A stretch of 64,000 bases of DNA. It comes from a bacterium. Lineage in GTDB: Bacteria > Planctomycetota > Planctomycetia > Isosphaerales > Isosphaeraceae. The number at the start of each line of letters is the position of its first letter. The first letter of the stretch is position 1. The notes beneath the pieces are model-generated. The model was not told the DNA's origin, made no database searches, and saw only the letters and a program-made list of their open reading frames with translations. Made by a program: the position numbers and the translations under genes. The stretch lies in assembly GCA_016125085.1 (NCBI GenBank), contig WGMM01000040.1:1-64000 (forward strand), written 5' to 3'. Below are positions 53,463-61,830 of the stretch, in pieces.

Positions 53463-53738
53463 GATCCGAATCGCCCTGTTGTGACAATCAGTTCGAGCGC
53501 CGGCGATTACCCGGTTCGATACGCCCTTTCGCAACATCGTATCGGGATGTGCGCCCATGGGGCTAGGGTCAGCTGGCCGTTCCGTCAAAACCGGCGCTTG
53601 CGGCACTTCTTCATCGATTCTCATATTTTGATCCGTAACAGATTGCCTGAGCGATCGAACGATGGTTACCATGACCCGCTCATAACTCCAGTCAGTCTGA
53701 TTCATCTTTCGAACCGAACCATTCCGGGAACTTACTCC

Positions 53739-54518
53739 GTGCGCATTTCTCCTCGATATCGACTCTCCGCAACGCTCGCTCTCGTCTGTCTCGTCAGTCT
53801 CTCGGGCGACGTTCAGTCCGCGGACCTGATTACCAATGGCGGTTTCGAATCCGGCAGTTTTGCCGGCTGGACCGTCGCAACCGAATTCAGCGGCACTTCG
53901 TACGACAATAACGCTACGGCCCCCGCAAGCGACTTCTACATTCAGGCGGACTCCTTTACGACTCCCGTCTCAGGGCTTGCGACGCTCGGCCCCGCATCAG
54001 GCAATTCCTTTGCCCTGGCCGACTCCACGACCGCCGGCGCGAATGTCCTGATCCAGAACTTCACCGTCCCCCTCGGTACCATCGCCCTGAACCTGTCTTT
54101 CGACATGTTCACCTATGACTGGTACGGCTTCGGCGCCACGGGAACGAGCCTGAGTTATCTCGATGACCCGAACCAGCACGTTCGTGTCGACCTGCTTAAG
54201 GTTACCTCGCCGGACTTCAGCACGGACCCGGCGGACGTCATCCTGAACATTTTCGACGGCCTTCAGACGAACACGGATCCGCCGACCTGGCAGACGTACA
54301 ATCAGGACCTCCTGGCCTTTGTCACCCCTGGCTCAACTTATCGCCTTCGCTTCGGCGCGGTCGACAATCAGTTCGTTCTCAACATGGGCGTGGACAACGT
54401 TTCCGTCATTGCAGTGCCCGAACCATCAACCTTTCTGCTCGGCTCGCTCGCGGGCCTGACGATTTACGTTCTCAGAACACGCCGCCTGTACACCTCTGTC
54501 CGAACCTTCCCAGACTAA
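53739..54518 (+). CDS. PEP-CTERM sorting-domain protein
   Basis: A 259-residue exported protein. Starting at GTG 53739 it has a signal peptide (about 1-28, LVCLVSLSGDVQSADL). The body begins LITNGGFESGSFAGW, a carbohydrate-binding-like beta-sandwich opening found in many such proteins, and is otherwise beta-rich. It ends with VPEPST, a hydrophobic segment and an Arg-rich tail (PEP-CTERM). The frame extends to 53481, but the earlier part looks non-coding. Probably surface-attached. It lies divergent from the second RND operon across a 276-base spacer. Confidence 0.85.
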   Translation: MRISPRYRLSATLALVCLVSLSGDVQSADLITNGGFESGSFAGWTVATEFSGTSYDNNATAPASDFYIQADSFTTPVSGLATLGPASGNSFALADSTTAGANVLIQNFTVPLGTIALNLSFDMFTYDWYGFGATGTSLSYLDDPNQHVRVDLLKVTSPDFSTDPADVILNIFDGLQTNTDPPTWQTYNQDLLAFVTPGSTYRLRFGAVDNQFVLNMGVDNVSVIAVPEPSTFLLGSLAGLTIYVLRTRRLYTSVRTFPD

Positions 54519-54648
54519 GATTCTCGATCATGATTCGAAGCGGCGGATTTCCCTGTGCTCGCAAGTCACGGGAAGTTTCCTCACTCGCTCGTTTTGTCGT
54601 CCAAAAACTTCTCGCCTGACCGATCGACTTTCCCGACAAGGAATCCCA

Positions 54649-55572
54649 ATGACCGAATCCTCATCTGACGAAGCCCTGATCCGCCGCCTTGACCGACTGG
54701 AAACCGAACTTCGGAAGGTCGAAACACGACTTCGCATTGCCAATCGCCGTCTGCGAAACATTTTGGCGATCGGCGCATTCCTGCTGATCAGCGGCCTTGT
54801 GCTGGCCGCCAGCCCGACAGCCCAGGCCCAGTTCGGCATCACGCTGGCGTCCCTCAACACTCGCCTGACGGTCGTCGAAAACAAGACGGCGCCGCTGTCT
54901 TACAACTCCGGAACGAAGCTCCTGACCGTCAGCGGCGCCAATGTCATGATCATCGACGGCACCGGCGCGACCGAAAGCACAAGTGGTTTAGGCAACCTGC
55001 AGGTCGGTTACAACGCCTTGCGCGGCGATGGAGAAGTCAATGATCGAACCGGCTCCCACAACCTGATCCTGGGCGATTTGAACAATTATTCGATCAGCGG
55101 TGGTCTGGTAGTCGGGTTGTACAACACGATCAGCGGCCGCTACGCCTCGGTCAGCGGTGGAACAGGCAACACCGCCAGCGGCGAAAACGCCTCCGTCAGC
55201 GGCGGAGCAACCAACACAGCCAGCGGATCGATCACATCGGTCAGTGGTGGATACCTTAATTCGGCCAGCGGCCACCGCTCTTCGGTCAGCGGCGGAGCAA
55301 GAAATACGGTCACCGCCACCTTCGCCTCGATCAGCGGCGGAACCGAAAATTTGGCCAGCGAAATCGGTTCCTCGGTCAGCGGCGGATCAGTCAATACGGC
55401 CAGCGGTATTGTCTCTTCAATCAGCGGCGGAACCGAAAATTTGGCCAGCGGAGGAAGCTCTTCGATCTCAGGTGGAAACAAAAATGTGGCCAGCGGCGAA
55501 GGCTCTTCGATCCTGGGCGGGAATGGAATTACCCTCAATGCACTCTTCAGCACCTATCCCGCTGGCCCCTGA
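54649..55572 (+). CDS. Membrane-anchored protein with 14-residue beta-roll repeats (paralog 1)
   Basis: A 307-residue protein. An acidic/basic coiled coil (LIRRLDRLETELRKVETRLRI), a transmembrane segment (AIGAFLLISGLVLAASP, about 43-60) and a second coil (LASLNTRLTVVENKT) lead to a long region of about 14-residue units such as SVSGGTGNTASGENA, SVSGGATNTASGSIT and SISGGTENLASGGSS. The repeats resemble left-handed beta-rolls of trimeric autotransporter heads. The neighbour at 55782 has the same layout. Probably exposed on the cytoplasmic-membrane's outer side; function unknown. Confidence 0.78.
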   Translation: MTESSSDEALIRRLDRLETELRKVETRLRIANRRLRNILAIGAFLLISGLVLAASPTAQAQFGITLASLNTRLTVVENKTAPLSYNSGTKLLTVSGANVMIIDGTGATESTSGLGNLQVGYNALRGDGEVNDRTGSHNLILGDLNNYSISGGLVVGLYNTISGRYASVSGGTGNTASGENASVSGGATNTASGSITSVSGGYLNSASGHRSSVSGGARNTVTATFASISGGTENLASEIGSSVSGGSVNTASGIVSSISGGTENLASGGSSSISGGNKNVASGEGSSILGGNGITLNALFSTYPAGP

Positions 55573-55781
55573 TCGATGCCGAATTCCGAACGGACAATTT
55601 CCGGGCGGTTGCCGAAAACCGGCAGCCGCCCTTATATTTTCGTTGGATTCGCTTTCGTGTCTTCGGCCCATTCGGCCGATGGCACAGCGTGGTTGGCCAG
55701 TTCAAAGCCGAACTGCGTGTTCGCAACAGGTTTCTCACACAAAATCATTCTGAACCCTTTCGAATCGGAAAGGCCAAGAAA

Positions 55782-56600
55782 ATGAACACCACGAACGCCA
55801 ATGACATGGTCCTGAAGGAACTCGCCCGCCTGCGCGCGGATCTTGAAGCGAGCCTGGAACTTCAGAGAGCGAACGAAGATCGGCTCAGGGCCACACAACG
55901 CCGCCTCAAAGCCACGTGGGCCGCCTGTTTCTCCGTCGTATTATGCGGCCTGTACGTGGCCGCCAGCCCGACGGCTCAGGCCCAGTTCGGCATCACGCTC
56001 GCGTCCCTCAACGCCCGCCTGAGCATTGTCGAAAACAAAACAGCCCCCATGACTTACGATTCCGCCGGCAAACTCCTCACCATCTCAGGCGCGAATGTCA
56101 TGATCATCGACGGCACGGGCGCGACGTTAAGCACCTCCGGACTCGGCAACCTGCAAATCGGTTACAACCAACTGCGTGGCGGCACCAGCGACCTCCGCAC
56201 CGGCAGCCATAATCTGATTCTGGGCGACCGGAACAACTACACCAGCTTCGGCGGGATCGTGTCCGGTTTCACGAACGAGTTAACCGGCGCTTATGCCGGG
56301 ATTGTCGGAGGTTATGCCAATTACGCCAGAGGCGAGAGTTCCGCGGTCCTGGGCGGCTTGTTGAACGAAGCCAATGCAACTTACGCCTCGGTGAGTGGCG
56401 GGGCTCAGAACAGGGCCAATGCGGAAGCCTCCACCGTGAGCGGCGGGGCCCAGAATACCGCCAGCAACTATGCCGCAAGCGTCAGTGGCGGGGTCACGAA
56501 TACAGCAAGCGGCTTCTATTCTTCGGTCAGCGGCGGACAATCCAGATCCGCCACCGGATTTTTCAACTGGGCCGCCGGAACCTATTCCTCGGCGAATTGA
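55782..56600 (+). CDS. Membrane-anchored protein with beta-roll repeats (paralog 2)
   Basis: A 272-residue protein built like the gene at 54649: coiled coil (LARLRADLEASLELQRANEDRL), membrane segment (CFSVVLCGLYVAASP), coil (LASLNARLSIVENKTAP) and repeats (SVSGGAQNRANAEAS, TVSGGAQNTASNYAA, SVSGGVTNTASGFYS). The segment AQFGITLASLN-R is identical in type in both. The repeats of paralog 2 are fewer and more varied. ATG 55782 has GGAAAGG about six bases upstream; the frame before it is unlikely to be coding. A tandem duplication is likely. Confidence 0.78.
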   Translation: MNTTNANDMVLKELARLRADLEASLELQRANEDRLRATQRRLKATWAACFSVVLCGLYVAASPTAQAQFGITLASLNARLSIVENKTAPMTYDSAGKLLTISGANVMIIDGTGATLSTSGLGNLQIGYNQLRGGTSDLRTGSHNLILGDRNNYTSFGGIVSGFTNELTGAYAGIVGGYANYARGESSAVLGGLLNEANATYASVSGGAQNRANAEASTVSGGAQNTASNYAASVSGGVTNTASGFYSSVSGGQSRSATGFFNWAAGTYSSAN

Positions 56601-56663
56601 ATGCTTTGCGCTCACCCCGCAGGTTCGAAATTCTCCGCAAGATCTGCAGCCGATGCCGATCGA

Positions 56664-57479
56664 TCACAACCGCCCCAGCGTCAATCCCCCGTCCACGTGA
56701 ATCACCGCCCCGGTCGAAAAGTCCAGATCGCCCCGGGCGATCGCCGCCACCGCCCGCCCGACGTCCTCGGGCGTGCCCCAGCGCCGCTGCGGCACCAGGC
56801 CGGCCTCCATGAGCCGGTCGTATTTTTCCCGCACCCCTGCCGTCATGTCGGTCGCGATGATCCCGGGACGGATTTCCGTCACGACAATCCCCTCGTCAGC
56901 GAGCCGGGCGGCGAAGAGATGGGCCACCATGCTCAGGCCAGCTTTCGAAACGCAATACTCGCCCCTGGCCACGCTCGCCAGCTCACTGGAAACCGAAGTC
57001 ACGAACACGATATGCCCCGAAGCAGATCGCGTCCGATCCGTTCCAGCGACATGATGATGCTGCGCAGCGCTGGATCCGTCGCGGATTTCCATCATCCGGC
57101 GTGCCACATACTGCGAGAGAAAGAACGGCCCACGCAGATTCGTCGCCAGCACCGTGTCCCAGCTTTCGGGCGTCATCTCCAGCAGGTCGGCCCGCACCTG
57201 GGGCGCAATTCCGGCATTATTGACCCAGACGTCACATCTTCCGAAAGTCAGAAAAACGGCTTCCGCCAGCGCGACACCGGCATCGATCTCCGCCAGATCC
57301 GCTTCGAAGGTCACGACTTCCGGAGCACCGGCCTCACGAGCCAGTCGAGCGGCTTCTTCGGCGGCCACGCCACCAGTTCGGGAATGTATCGCGATACGAT
57401 AACCGAGCCGGGCCAGTTCAAGAACGATTCCCCGGCCGATCCCGCGCGATCCGCCCGTGACTACGGCGACCTTGCTCAT
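56664..57479 (-). CDS. 3-oxoacyl-ACP reductase-like classical SDR
   Basis: A 271-residue classical short-chain dehydrogenase. TGGSRGIGRG (NADP(H)-binding), NNAG, and the catalytic SSVSSELASVARGEYCVSKAG with Tyr-x3-Lys are present. It ends with VIHVDGGLTLGRL, the usual SDR terminus. The length is slightly above FabG because of an insertion around DGSSAAQHHHVAGTDRTRSA. It may be an alcohol or 3-ketoacyl reductase; the substrate is unknown. GGGGAGG lies eight bases before ATG 57479. It lies at the edge of the integrated element. Confidence 0.85.
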   Translation of the reverse strand: MSKVAVVTGGSRGIGRGIVLELARLGYRIAIHSRTGGVAAEEAARLAREAGAPEVVTFEADLAEIDAGVALAEAVFLTFGRCDVWVNNAGIAPQVRADLLEMTPESWDTVLATNLRGPFFLSQYVARRMMEIRDGSSAAQHHHVAGTDRTRSASGHIVFVTSVSSELASVARGEYCVSKAGLSMVAHLFAARLADEGIVVTEIRPGIIATDMTAGVREKYDRLMEAGLVPQRRWGTPEDVGRAVAAIARGDLDFSTGAVIHVDGGLTLGRL

Positions 57480-57590
57480 CCCGCATCCTCCCCATCCCGA
57501 ACGAAGTCTCGCAGCGCCCTTTAACCCCGAACCGCAAGACCCAAGTTGACTTTCTCCCCGCGCACGTGTCAAATGGTAAAGGCTAGAAAT

Positions 57591-57664
57591 GCGTCCATAG
57601 CTCAGCAGGATAGAGCATCGGTTTCCTAAACCGAAGGTCACAGGTTCGAATCCTGTTGGACGTA
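57591..57664 (+). tRNA. tRNA-Arg (anticodon CCT)
   Basis: A full cloverleaf: acceptor GCGTCCA/TGGACGT (with a G-T first pair), D-stem GCTC/GAGC, anticodon stem TCGGT/ACCGA with loop TTCCTAA (anticodon CCT), and T-stem ACAGG/CCTGT with TTCGAAT. It reads AGG codons. No CCA is encoded. Such tRNAs are frequent integration sites for tyrosine integrases, and one follows directly at 57744. Confidence 0.93.
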
Positions 57665-57743
57665 TTTTTCCGAACCCCTCCAAACGTAGCGCATAATCGA
57701 TCCGTTGGCCTTGTCGAATGTTCAGTAACCGGCGAGGAATATC

Positions 57744-58814
57744 GTGGTAACCTACCAATATATCCGGTTTTTCGCTGACATGGGACGCAAACGGAATGCC
57801 GTCCCAAGCCGACTGTTTCACAAGCCATCCGGGCAGGATCGGATACTCTGGAATGGCCGGTCGATCTACTTGGGAAAGCACGGATCAGCCGAGGCCGACG
57901 CCAACTATCGACGGCTCGTGCGAAACATCCTCGAGCTGGGCGAGCCCGAGGTCGAGACGTCGAAGGTGACCGTCTCCTTTCTGGCGGATCGTTTTCTGGT
58001 ACATACCAGGGAATCGTTCCCGGCCGAGAGTCGCGAACCGATGGCCTATGAACGGGCCATGGACCTGCTGAAGGAATCGCTGGGGGGTCTGCCGGCAGCA
58101 TCGGTGACCCCGGCGAAGTTCGCGGCGATGCGTGACGCCTGGGCGAAGCGCGGGGCCAGCGTGCGGACAGTGAACAAGCACCATAACCAGACGATCGCGG
58201 CGTTCCGCTGGGGCGTGACCGTCGAGCTGGTGCCGGCCGAGGTCTGGTATGCGCTGCAGGCGGTGCCGCGGCTCAAGCCGAACCGGTCGGCGGCTAAGGC
58301 TCCGCGCGTCGTCGAGCCGGTTCCCTGGGAGCACGTGGAGGCGATCAAGCCGCACGTGCGGGCGCAGGTCTGGGCCATGATCGAGATTCACTGGCTGACC
58401 GGGATGAGGTCGGGCGAGCTGCTGGCGATGACGCCGGGTCAGATCCGCGACGGGGTCTATCGGCCCGGGAAGCATAAGAACGCCTGGCGCGGGCACGTGC
58501 GAGAGATCCCGCTGGGTCCCCGGGCGCTGGAGCTGATCGGGCCCCACCTCGAGGGGAAGGGGCCGGACGACCGGGTTTTTCCCGGGTACTCGTCACAGAG
58601 CTATGGTAGAGCGGTATCGAGAGCGTGCGAAGACGCTGGCGTGCCTCACTGGCACCCGCACCAGATCCGGCATGCGTTCGCTACGCGCGTGCGGGAGATT
58701 CACGGGCTTGATGCAGCCCAGGCGGTACTGGGGCACAAGACGGCTCGAGTGACGGAGATTTATGCGGCCAAGTCAACGGGACTGGCCAAGAAGGTTGTGG
58801 ACGATCTTGGGTGA
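57744..58814 (+). CDS. Tyrosine recombinase (phage-type integrase)
   Basis: A 356-residue integrase. The N-terminal arm/core-binding part (about 1-170) includes a SAM-like helical region; the catalytic domain has TGMRSGELLAMTPGQI (first catalytic Arg), HWHPHQIRHAFATR (His-x-x-Arg), LGHKTARVTEIYAA with the His/Trp position and the nucleophile Tyr at the end (EIYAA). GGCGAGG about six bases before GTG 57744 supports this start; ATG 57780 is an alternative. It should catalyse recombination at the tRNA-Arg next to it. Confidence 0.92.
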   Translation: MVTYQYIRFFADMGRKRNAVPSRLFHKPSGQDRILWNGRSIYLGKHGSAEADANYRRLVRNILELGEPEVETSKVTVSFLADRFLVHTRESFPAESREPMAYERAMDLLKESLGGLPAASVTPAKFAAMRDAWAKRGASVRTVNKHHNQTIAAFRWGVTVELVPAEVWYALQAVPRLKPNRSAAKAPRVVEPVPWEHVEAIKPHVRAQVWAMIEIHWLTGMRSGELLAMTPGQIRDGVYRPGKHKNAWRGHVREIPLGPRALELIGPHLEGKGPDDRVFPGYSSQSYGRAVSRACEDAGVPHWHPHQIRHAFATRVREIHGLDAAQAVLGHKTARVTEIYAAKSTGLAKKVVDDLG

Positions 58815-58823
58815 GATTTCATC

Positions 58824-59528
58824 ATGATTGCTCATCTTGTGGTTTCGATAACGATCGCAGTTTTCTGCGGACAGGTCGGACGTGTTCAGCTCGAAAGCGA
58901 GATTGCCGAACTGAGTGCGAAGGCTCAGAAGCAGACGGAGCTTCTCGAAAGCCTGAAAAAGCAGGGACGATCGAGTGCGGCACGAGACAAGGCCAGGGCC
59001 GTCCGCGTTTTGAACGATCAACTAGAGAAAAAGCGGGCTGACCTTCAGGCTCTGAAGAGCGGATATGGCGTGCGGCTTTCGGATCTCGCCGGCGACGACG
59101 TACTCAAAGAGGTCGTTTTCGATCTGCCTTCGATCGCTGGCAGGAGTCCTGATGAGGTTGTCCGGATCCTTGGAAAGCCGTCAAAAGTCGAGGAAACCGC
59201 GAACAAGGGCCAGAGGTTTCAGCGGTATTTATGGAAACCGAAAACACCCAACGGATCCAGCGAGTTCGGGCCTTTCGAGCACTCTGTCGTATTCGTAAAC
59301 GGAAAGGCCGACTGGATTACGATCGCGGGCACTGGTGAAGTCGACTATGACATCGTGAAGGCCTTCCGCGCGATCAATGTTCCACCTGGTGCGAGGCCCA
59401 CGGTAATCAGCCGAGGAGACACTCGCTGGGAAGACGGCGATTTGCCTGGATATCGATATCTTTCGATCAGGCCCAGCGAAAACGGTAAGGTAAGTTCGAT
59501 TCTCGTCCGCGTCTTTACGGAGCCATGA
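58824..59528 (+). CDS. Hypothetical protein with coiled coil (element cargo)
   Basis: A 234-residue protein, with an N-terminal hydrophobic stretch (LVVSITIAVFCGQVG, possibly a signal or anchor), a coiled coil at about 22-75 (LESEIAELSAKAQKQTELLESL) and a globular C-terminal domain (PDEVVRILGKPSKVEE...). No known family; the stretch from about residue 110 on somewhat recalls SmpA/OmlA-type small folds, with low confidence. It starts 10 bases after the integrase stop. Confidence 0.6.
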   Translation: MIAHLVVSITIAVFCGQVGRVQLESEIAELSAKAQKQTELLESLKKQGRSSAARDKARAVRVLNDQLEKKRADLQALKSGYGVRLSDLAGDDVLKEVVFDLPSIAGRSPDEVVRILGKPSKVEETANKGQRFQRYLWKPKTPNGSSEFGPFEHSVVFVNGKADWITIAGTGEVDYDIVKAFRAINVPPGARPTVISRGDTRWEDGDLPGYRYLSIRPSENGKVSSILVRVFTEP

Positions 59529-59529
59529 A

Positions 59530-59670
59530 ATGCGACTGATCGCTTGGATCGCTGGGGGAGCCATCTGCTACGGACTTGTTGCCGGTCTCGGCTGGGCTTG
59601 GGTCATCATAGCCGTTCCGCTGTTTCTCGCATGGACGGCAATGCTGTTCATGATGGGGATGGCAAAGTGA
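59530..59670 (+). CDS. Small membrane protein (46 residues)
   Basis: The ATG follows the previous stop by one base, with CGGAG about eight bases upstream inside that gene. The protein MRLIAWIAGGAIC... has two hydrophobic helices (about 5-22 and 25-42) and ends GMAK. No family recognised. The tight coupling supports a real gene. Confidence 0.55.
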   Translation: MRLIAWIAGGAICYGLVAGLGWAWVIIAVPLFLAWTAMLFMMGMAK

Positions 59671-59678
59671 ACGAAAAA

Positions 59679-59696
59679 GCCCCGGCGAACCGGGGC
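59679..59696 (-). terminator. Terminator of the minus-strand RHH gene
   Basis: GCCCCGG (59679-59685) pairs with CCGGGGC (59690-59696) around CGAA. On the minus strand a TTTTT run follows directly, eight bases after the stop at 59704. It also separates the convergent plus- and minus-strand groups of the element. Confidence 0.85.
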
Positions 59697-59703
59697 GTAA
59701 GGC

Positions 59704-59910
59704 TCATTGGATGGTTTTGATCAGCTCGCGGATCGCCGCCGAAACGCTCGGGATACCCTGCTTTTCGGCCCACGAACGCAGCTTGTCCCGCTCCTGACTC
59801 GTCATCGCGGCATTGACGAACACGGTTTCGCCGGCGAGCGATTTGGGGCGGCTCTTGATCGGATCGCCGGGTTGCCGTGGCTTGCGTCCGGTTTTTTTTG
59901 GCGTTGTCAT
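59704..59910 (-). CDS. Ribbon-helix-helix-like small DNA-binding protein
   Basis: A 68-residue protein: a Lys/Arg-rich N-terminus (TPKKTGRKPRQPGDPIKSRP) and then ETVFVNAAMTSQERDKLRSWAEKQGI, VSAAIRELI, the short-strand plus two-helix pattern of CopG/Arc-type antitoxins and repressors. GGAGAGG six bases before the ATG at 59910 favours this start over the ATG at 59916. Its terminator follows at 59679. It could be an antitoxin or element regulator; no toxin partner is recognised beside it. Confidence 0.65.
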   Translation of the reverse strand: MTTPKKTGRKPRQPGDPIKSRPKSLAGETVFVNAAMTSQERDKLRSWAEKQGIPSVSAAIRELIKTIQ

Positions 59911-60006
59911 TCGCATCCTCTCCCATATCGAGAATCCCTGGCGTCAAGCAGGTCTTCAGTGACTTCGACTAAAGCGTTGTTTGTCTCTCTTTCATTGGGA
60001 AGTTGT

Positions 60007-60028
60007 GCCCCGGCGACGTTGCCGGGGC
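60007..60028 (-). terminator. GC-rich hairpin after a small element gene
   Basis: GCCCCGGC (60007-60014) and GCCGGGGC (60021-60028) pair perfectly around GACGTT, just downstream of the minus-strand stop at 60035. No T-run follows, so it may be a transcript-stabilising stem. Confidence 0.5.
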
Positions 60029-60034
60029 GGGAGT

Positions 60035-60274
60035 TTATTGATTCACTTCCGCGTTCATGGCGTCTTCGTGATACGCTTCGTTTACGGTCTTTGTAGCACA
60101 TTCGGATACTTCGACGACTTCAAAGTACTGGTTTGCGTAACACGACCAGCGGGCCTCGGCAATTTCAAAAGCCATGTCCCGGGTTTCTGCCAATACGGTG
60201 CCAAGAGTTTTAATCTCTTGTCGCTCTTGATTTGCCCGGTTCATGCCGTGCCGAATAATGACGTATCGTTTCAT
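60035..60274 (-). CDS. Hypothetical small protein with strong own promoter
   Basis: A 79-residue protein (MKRYVIIRHGMNRANQERQEIKT...) with no recognised family; CGGAG lies about nine bases before the ATG. Its promoter and operator lie directly upstream (60323-60364), so it is the first gene of its own transcript. It may be an early or regulatory gene of the element. Function unknown. Confidence 0.6.
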   Translation of the reverse strand: MKRYVIIRHGMNRANQERQEIKTLGTVLAETRDMAFEIAEARWSCYANQYFEVVEVSECATKTVNEAYHEDAMNAEVNQ

Positions 60275-60322
60275 CGTTCAGTCTCCGTTTCGGGGTTGCG
60301 TTGCGTTTGCTTCACACTTATC

Positions 60323-60351
60323 AATCTATCGCCAGTGTTGTGATTAGTCAA
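60323..60351 (-). promoter_or_regulatory. Strong minus-strand promoter of the element
   Basis: On the minus strand TTGACT (60351-60346) and TAGATT (60328-60323) are separated by 17 bases. The predicted start is near 60316, giving about 42 bases of leader before ATG 60274. The -35 lies in the palindrome at 60338-60364. Confidence 0.75.
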
Positions 60352-60364
60352 CAACTAATCACAA
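60338..60364. promoter_or_regulatory. Perfect palindromic operator over the -35
   Basis: TTGTGATTAGT (60338-60348) and ACTAATCACAA (60354-60364) form an 11-bp perfect inverted repeat with a CAACA centre. It covers the -35 of the minus-strand promoter, so binding would exclude RNA polymerase. It is AT-rich against the surrounding sequence. Its repressor is not identified in the window. Confidence 0.75.
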
Positions 60365-60391
60365 GAAATCTCAAATTTTTTTTGGCCGCGG

Positions 60392-60598
60392 TCAGATAGC
60401 CGAGATGGCTTCGATCCACGCCTCGCCTGCGCGGCGGGCGATGGCGGCCATAGCGTCGGCGGAGCCGGACGTGGGTTTCACACGGGATTCACCGTACCAC
60501 GAGCCTGCGAGTTCCAGGACGAAGTCGAAGACGATCCCTGTGGGGTTGTGGGTGACCGTCTTCGCTTCGATATCGACGGAGAATTCGGGCTTGCTCAC
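60392..60598 (-). CDS. Hypothetical small protein of the element
   Basis: A 68-residue protein (MSKPEFSVDIEAKTVTHNPTG...), with an N-terminal beta-prone and a C-terminal helical part (ADAMAAIARRAGEAWIEAI). Its start overlaps the stop of the next upstream gene (4 bases). No family recognised. Confidence 0.55.
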   Translation of the reverse strand: MSKPEFSVDIEAKTVTHNPTGIVFDFVLELAGSWYGESRVKPTSGSADAMAAIARRAGEAWIEAISAI

Positions 60599-61005
60599 GC
60601 CGTTTTGGCCTTTCGCGTGGTGGCCTTGCGGGGCGACTTGCGGGCGGCCGGAGCTGCGATGCGGGCACGGTCTTCGGGCACGGCCGGAGCGGTGTCGAGC
60701 ATGACCTCGACGGATCGCAGGCCGTTGTCCAGGATGGCGTGCCGCTGGTCTGCCGGCAGGGAAAGATAGTCGCTCAGGATGGCATTGATGACGGCTTCGG
60801 GCGAGAGCTTGCGACCGTGCAGCGTGAAGCGTTTTTCCTGCCGGCAGTTGAGCTGGGCGACTTCGACCTCGAGGGCGGAGAGCAGCTCGGTGACGACACG
60901 AGGCTGAATCCTCGCGCCTCGTGCGGTGAGGGTGTTCATGACGGTGATCCGATCCAGCTTGAAGATGCGACAGACGTCCTGCCGGTCGCGGGCGGGTTTT
61001 TTCAT
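60595..61005 (-). CDS. Hypothetical protein with basic C-terminal tail
   Basis: A 136-residue protein. The N-terminal two thirds are helical; an RBS (GGAAAGG) four bases before the ATG supports the start. The tail AARKSPRKATTRKAKTA is Lys/Arg/Ala-rich like histone-H1-type DNA-binding tails. No family is recognised. It overlaps the next gene (ATGA) and may be a nucleic-acid-binding accessory protein. Confidence 0.6.
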   Translation of the reverse strand: MKKPARDRQDVCRIFKLDRITVMNTLTARGARIQPRVVTELLSALEVEVAQLNCRQEKRFTLHGRKLSPEAVINAILSDYLSLPADQRHAILDNGLRSVEVMLDTAPAVPEDRARIAAPAARKSPRKATTRKAKTA

Positions 61006-61062
61006 GGGGCCTTTCCGGGTTGCGGAGTCCTCAATTGAGTATCCGCGCGCCCGGATCCGGCG

Positions 61063-61512
61063 TCAAGCCAGTAGGAGGATCATTCGCAGGAACTGACCGG
61101 TCGTGCCGGTTGCCGTGAAAGTCGAGGCTCCGGACACCGTCAGGCCGGCGGCCGATGGATATGGCACAAAGAACGTTGCGCCCGGCTCGATCTTTCCGGC
61201 ATGAAGTCCAGTAACGGAGGAAGTGAATGTGATGGCCGCATTGGTCGACGGGTTGAAGAAGCCCACGCCCTTCAGTTTGGTGAAGGTCGATCCGGCGGTG
61301 CCCTGGGGAGTAGAGAGGGACGAGAGCGTAACGGGCGAACCGTTGGCGTTGAGGGAAGCCTCGATCACGTCGGTGAACTGGCCTGCGCCGGTTCCGTTCG
61401 TGAACTTTACGGAGTCGCCGATCTGGGTGGTCGCGTTCACGAGTGTCGATCCGACGGACCACTCTGTGGTCGTTTCGACGGTCAGGTTATAGGTGCTGGA
61501 TTTCACAGCCAT
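61063..61512 (-). CDS. Hypothetical phage structural-type protein
   Basis: A 149-residue protein of high Ser/Thr/Gly and Ala content (MAVKSSTYNLTVETTTEW... STNAAITFTSS...) with little charge, as seen in phage tail or decoration proteins. AAAGGAACC upstream is a fair RBS. No specific family is recognised. Confidence 0.6.
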   Translation of the reverse strand: MAVKSSTYNLTVETTTEWSVGSTLVNATTQIGDSVKFTNGTGAGQFTDVIEASLNANGSPVTLSSLSTPQGTAGSTFTKLKGVGFFNPSTNAAITFTSSVTGLHAGKIEPGATFFVPYPSAAGLTVSGASTFTATGTTGQFLRMILLLA

Positions 61513-61515
61513 GGG

Positions 61516-61830
61516 TCAGGTTCCTTTCGGGGTAAATTCTTCGCAGCGAGCGGCCTTCGATTCACGGACGAACAGGTCGGTCAGGTTGCACGTCCACCAG
61601 AGGATTCCGGACGGGGCTGACTCCGGGGTGCATCCGCAGCCCTCGGTTCCGATCTGCTTTCCGTTGGCGGCCAGTGCCGGTTCGCCGCGGTGGACGCAAT
61701 CGCGGCAGGAAAGCGAGGGCGGAGCTGGCGGGGTGCCAGGCGGGCCGTTGGAGCGACAGCTCTGGATATCGGCCCAGCGGACGCGACGATCGCATGCCTG
61801 GCAGTGGCCGGGGGTGGCGGGGCAGCTCAT
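61516..61830 (-). CDS. Cysteine-rich small protein of the element
   Basis: A 104-residue protein with CxxxxxxCxxC, C-x2-C (SCRDC), CGC and two single Cys (about 10 in all), and Pro-rich stretches. It may bind metal or be disulfide-linked. The start overlaps the stop of the beta-helix gene (4 bases) and lies 3 bases from the following gene. Function unknown. Confidence 0.55.
   Translation of the reverse strand: MSCPATPGHCQACDRRVRWADIQSCRSNGPPGTPPAPPSLSCRDCVHRGEPALAANGKQIGTEGCGCTPESAPSGILWWTCNLTDLFVRESKAARCEEFTPKGT

Noticed and set aside
54649..56600. DNA repeats in the two beta-roll genes considered as CRISPR or a repeat array
   Set aside because: They encode in-frame protein repeats with drifting sequence and no spacers.
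59907..60101. A 64-codon minus-strand frame ending on the RHH start codon (ATGA)
   Set aside because: It starts within the gene at 60035-60274, has no RBS, and its sequence looks non-coding; the ATGA overlap is the only support.
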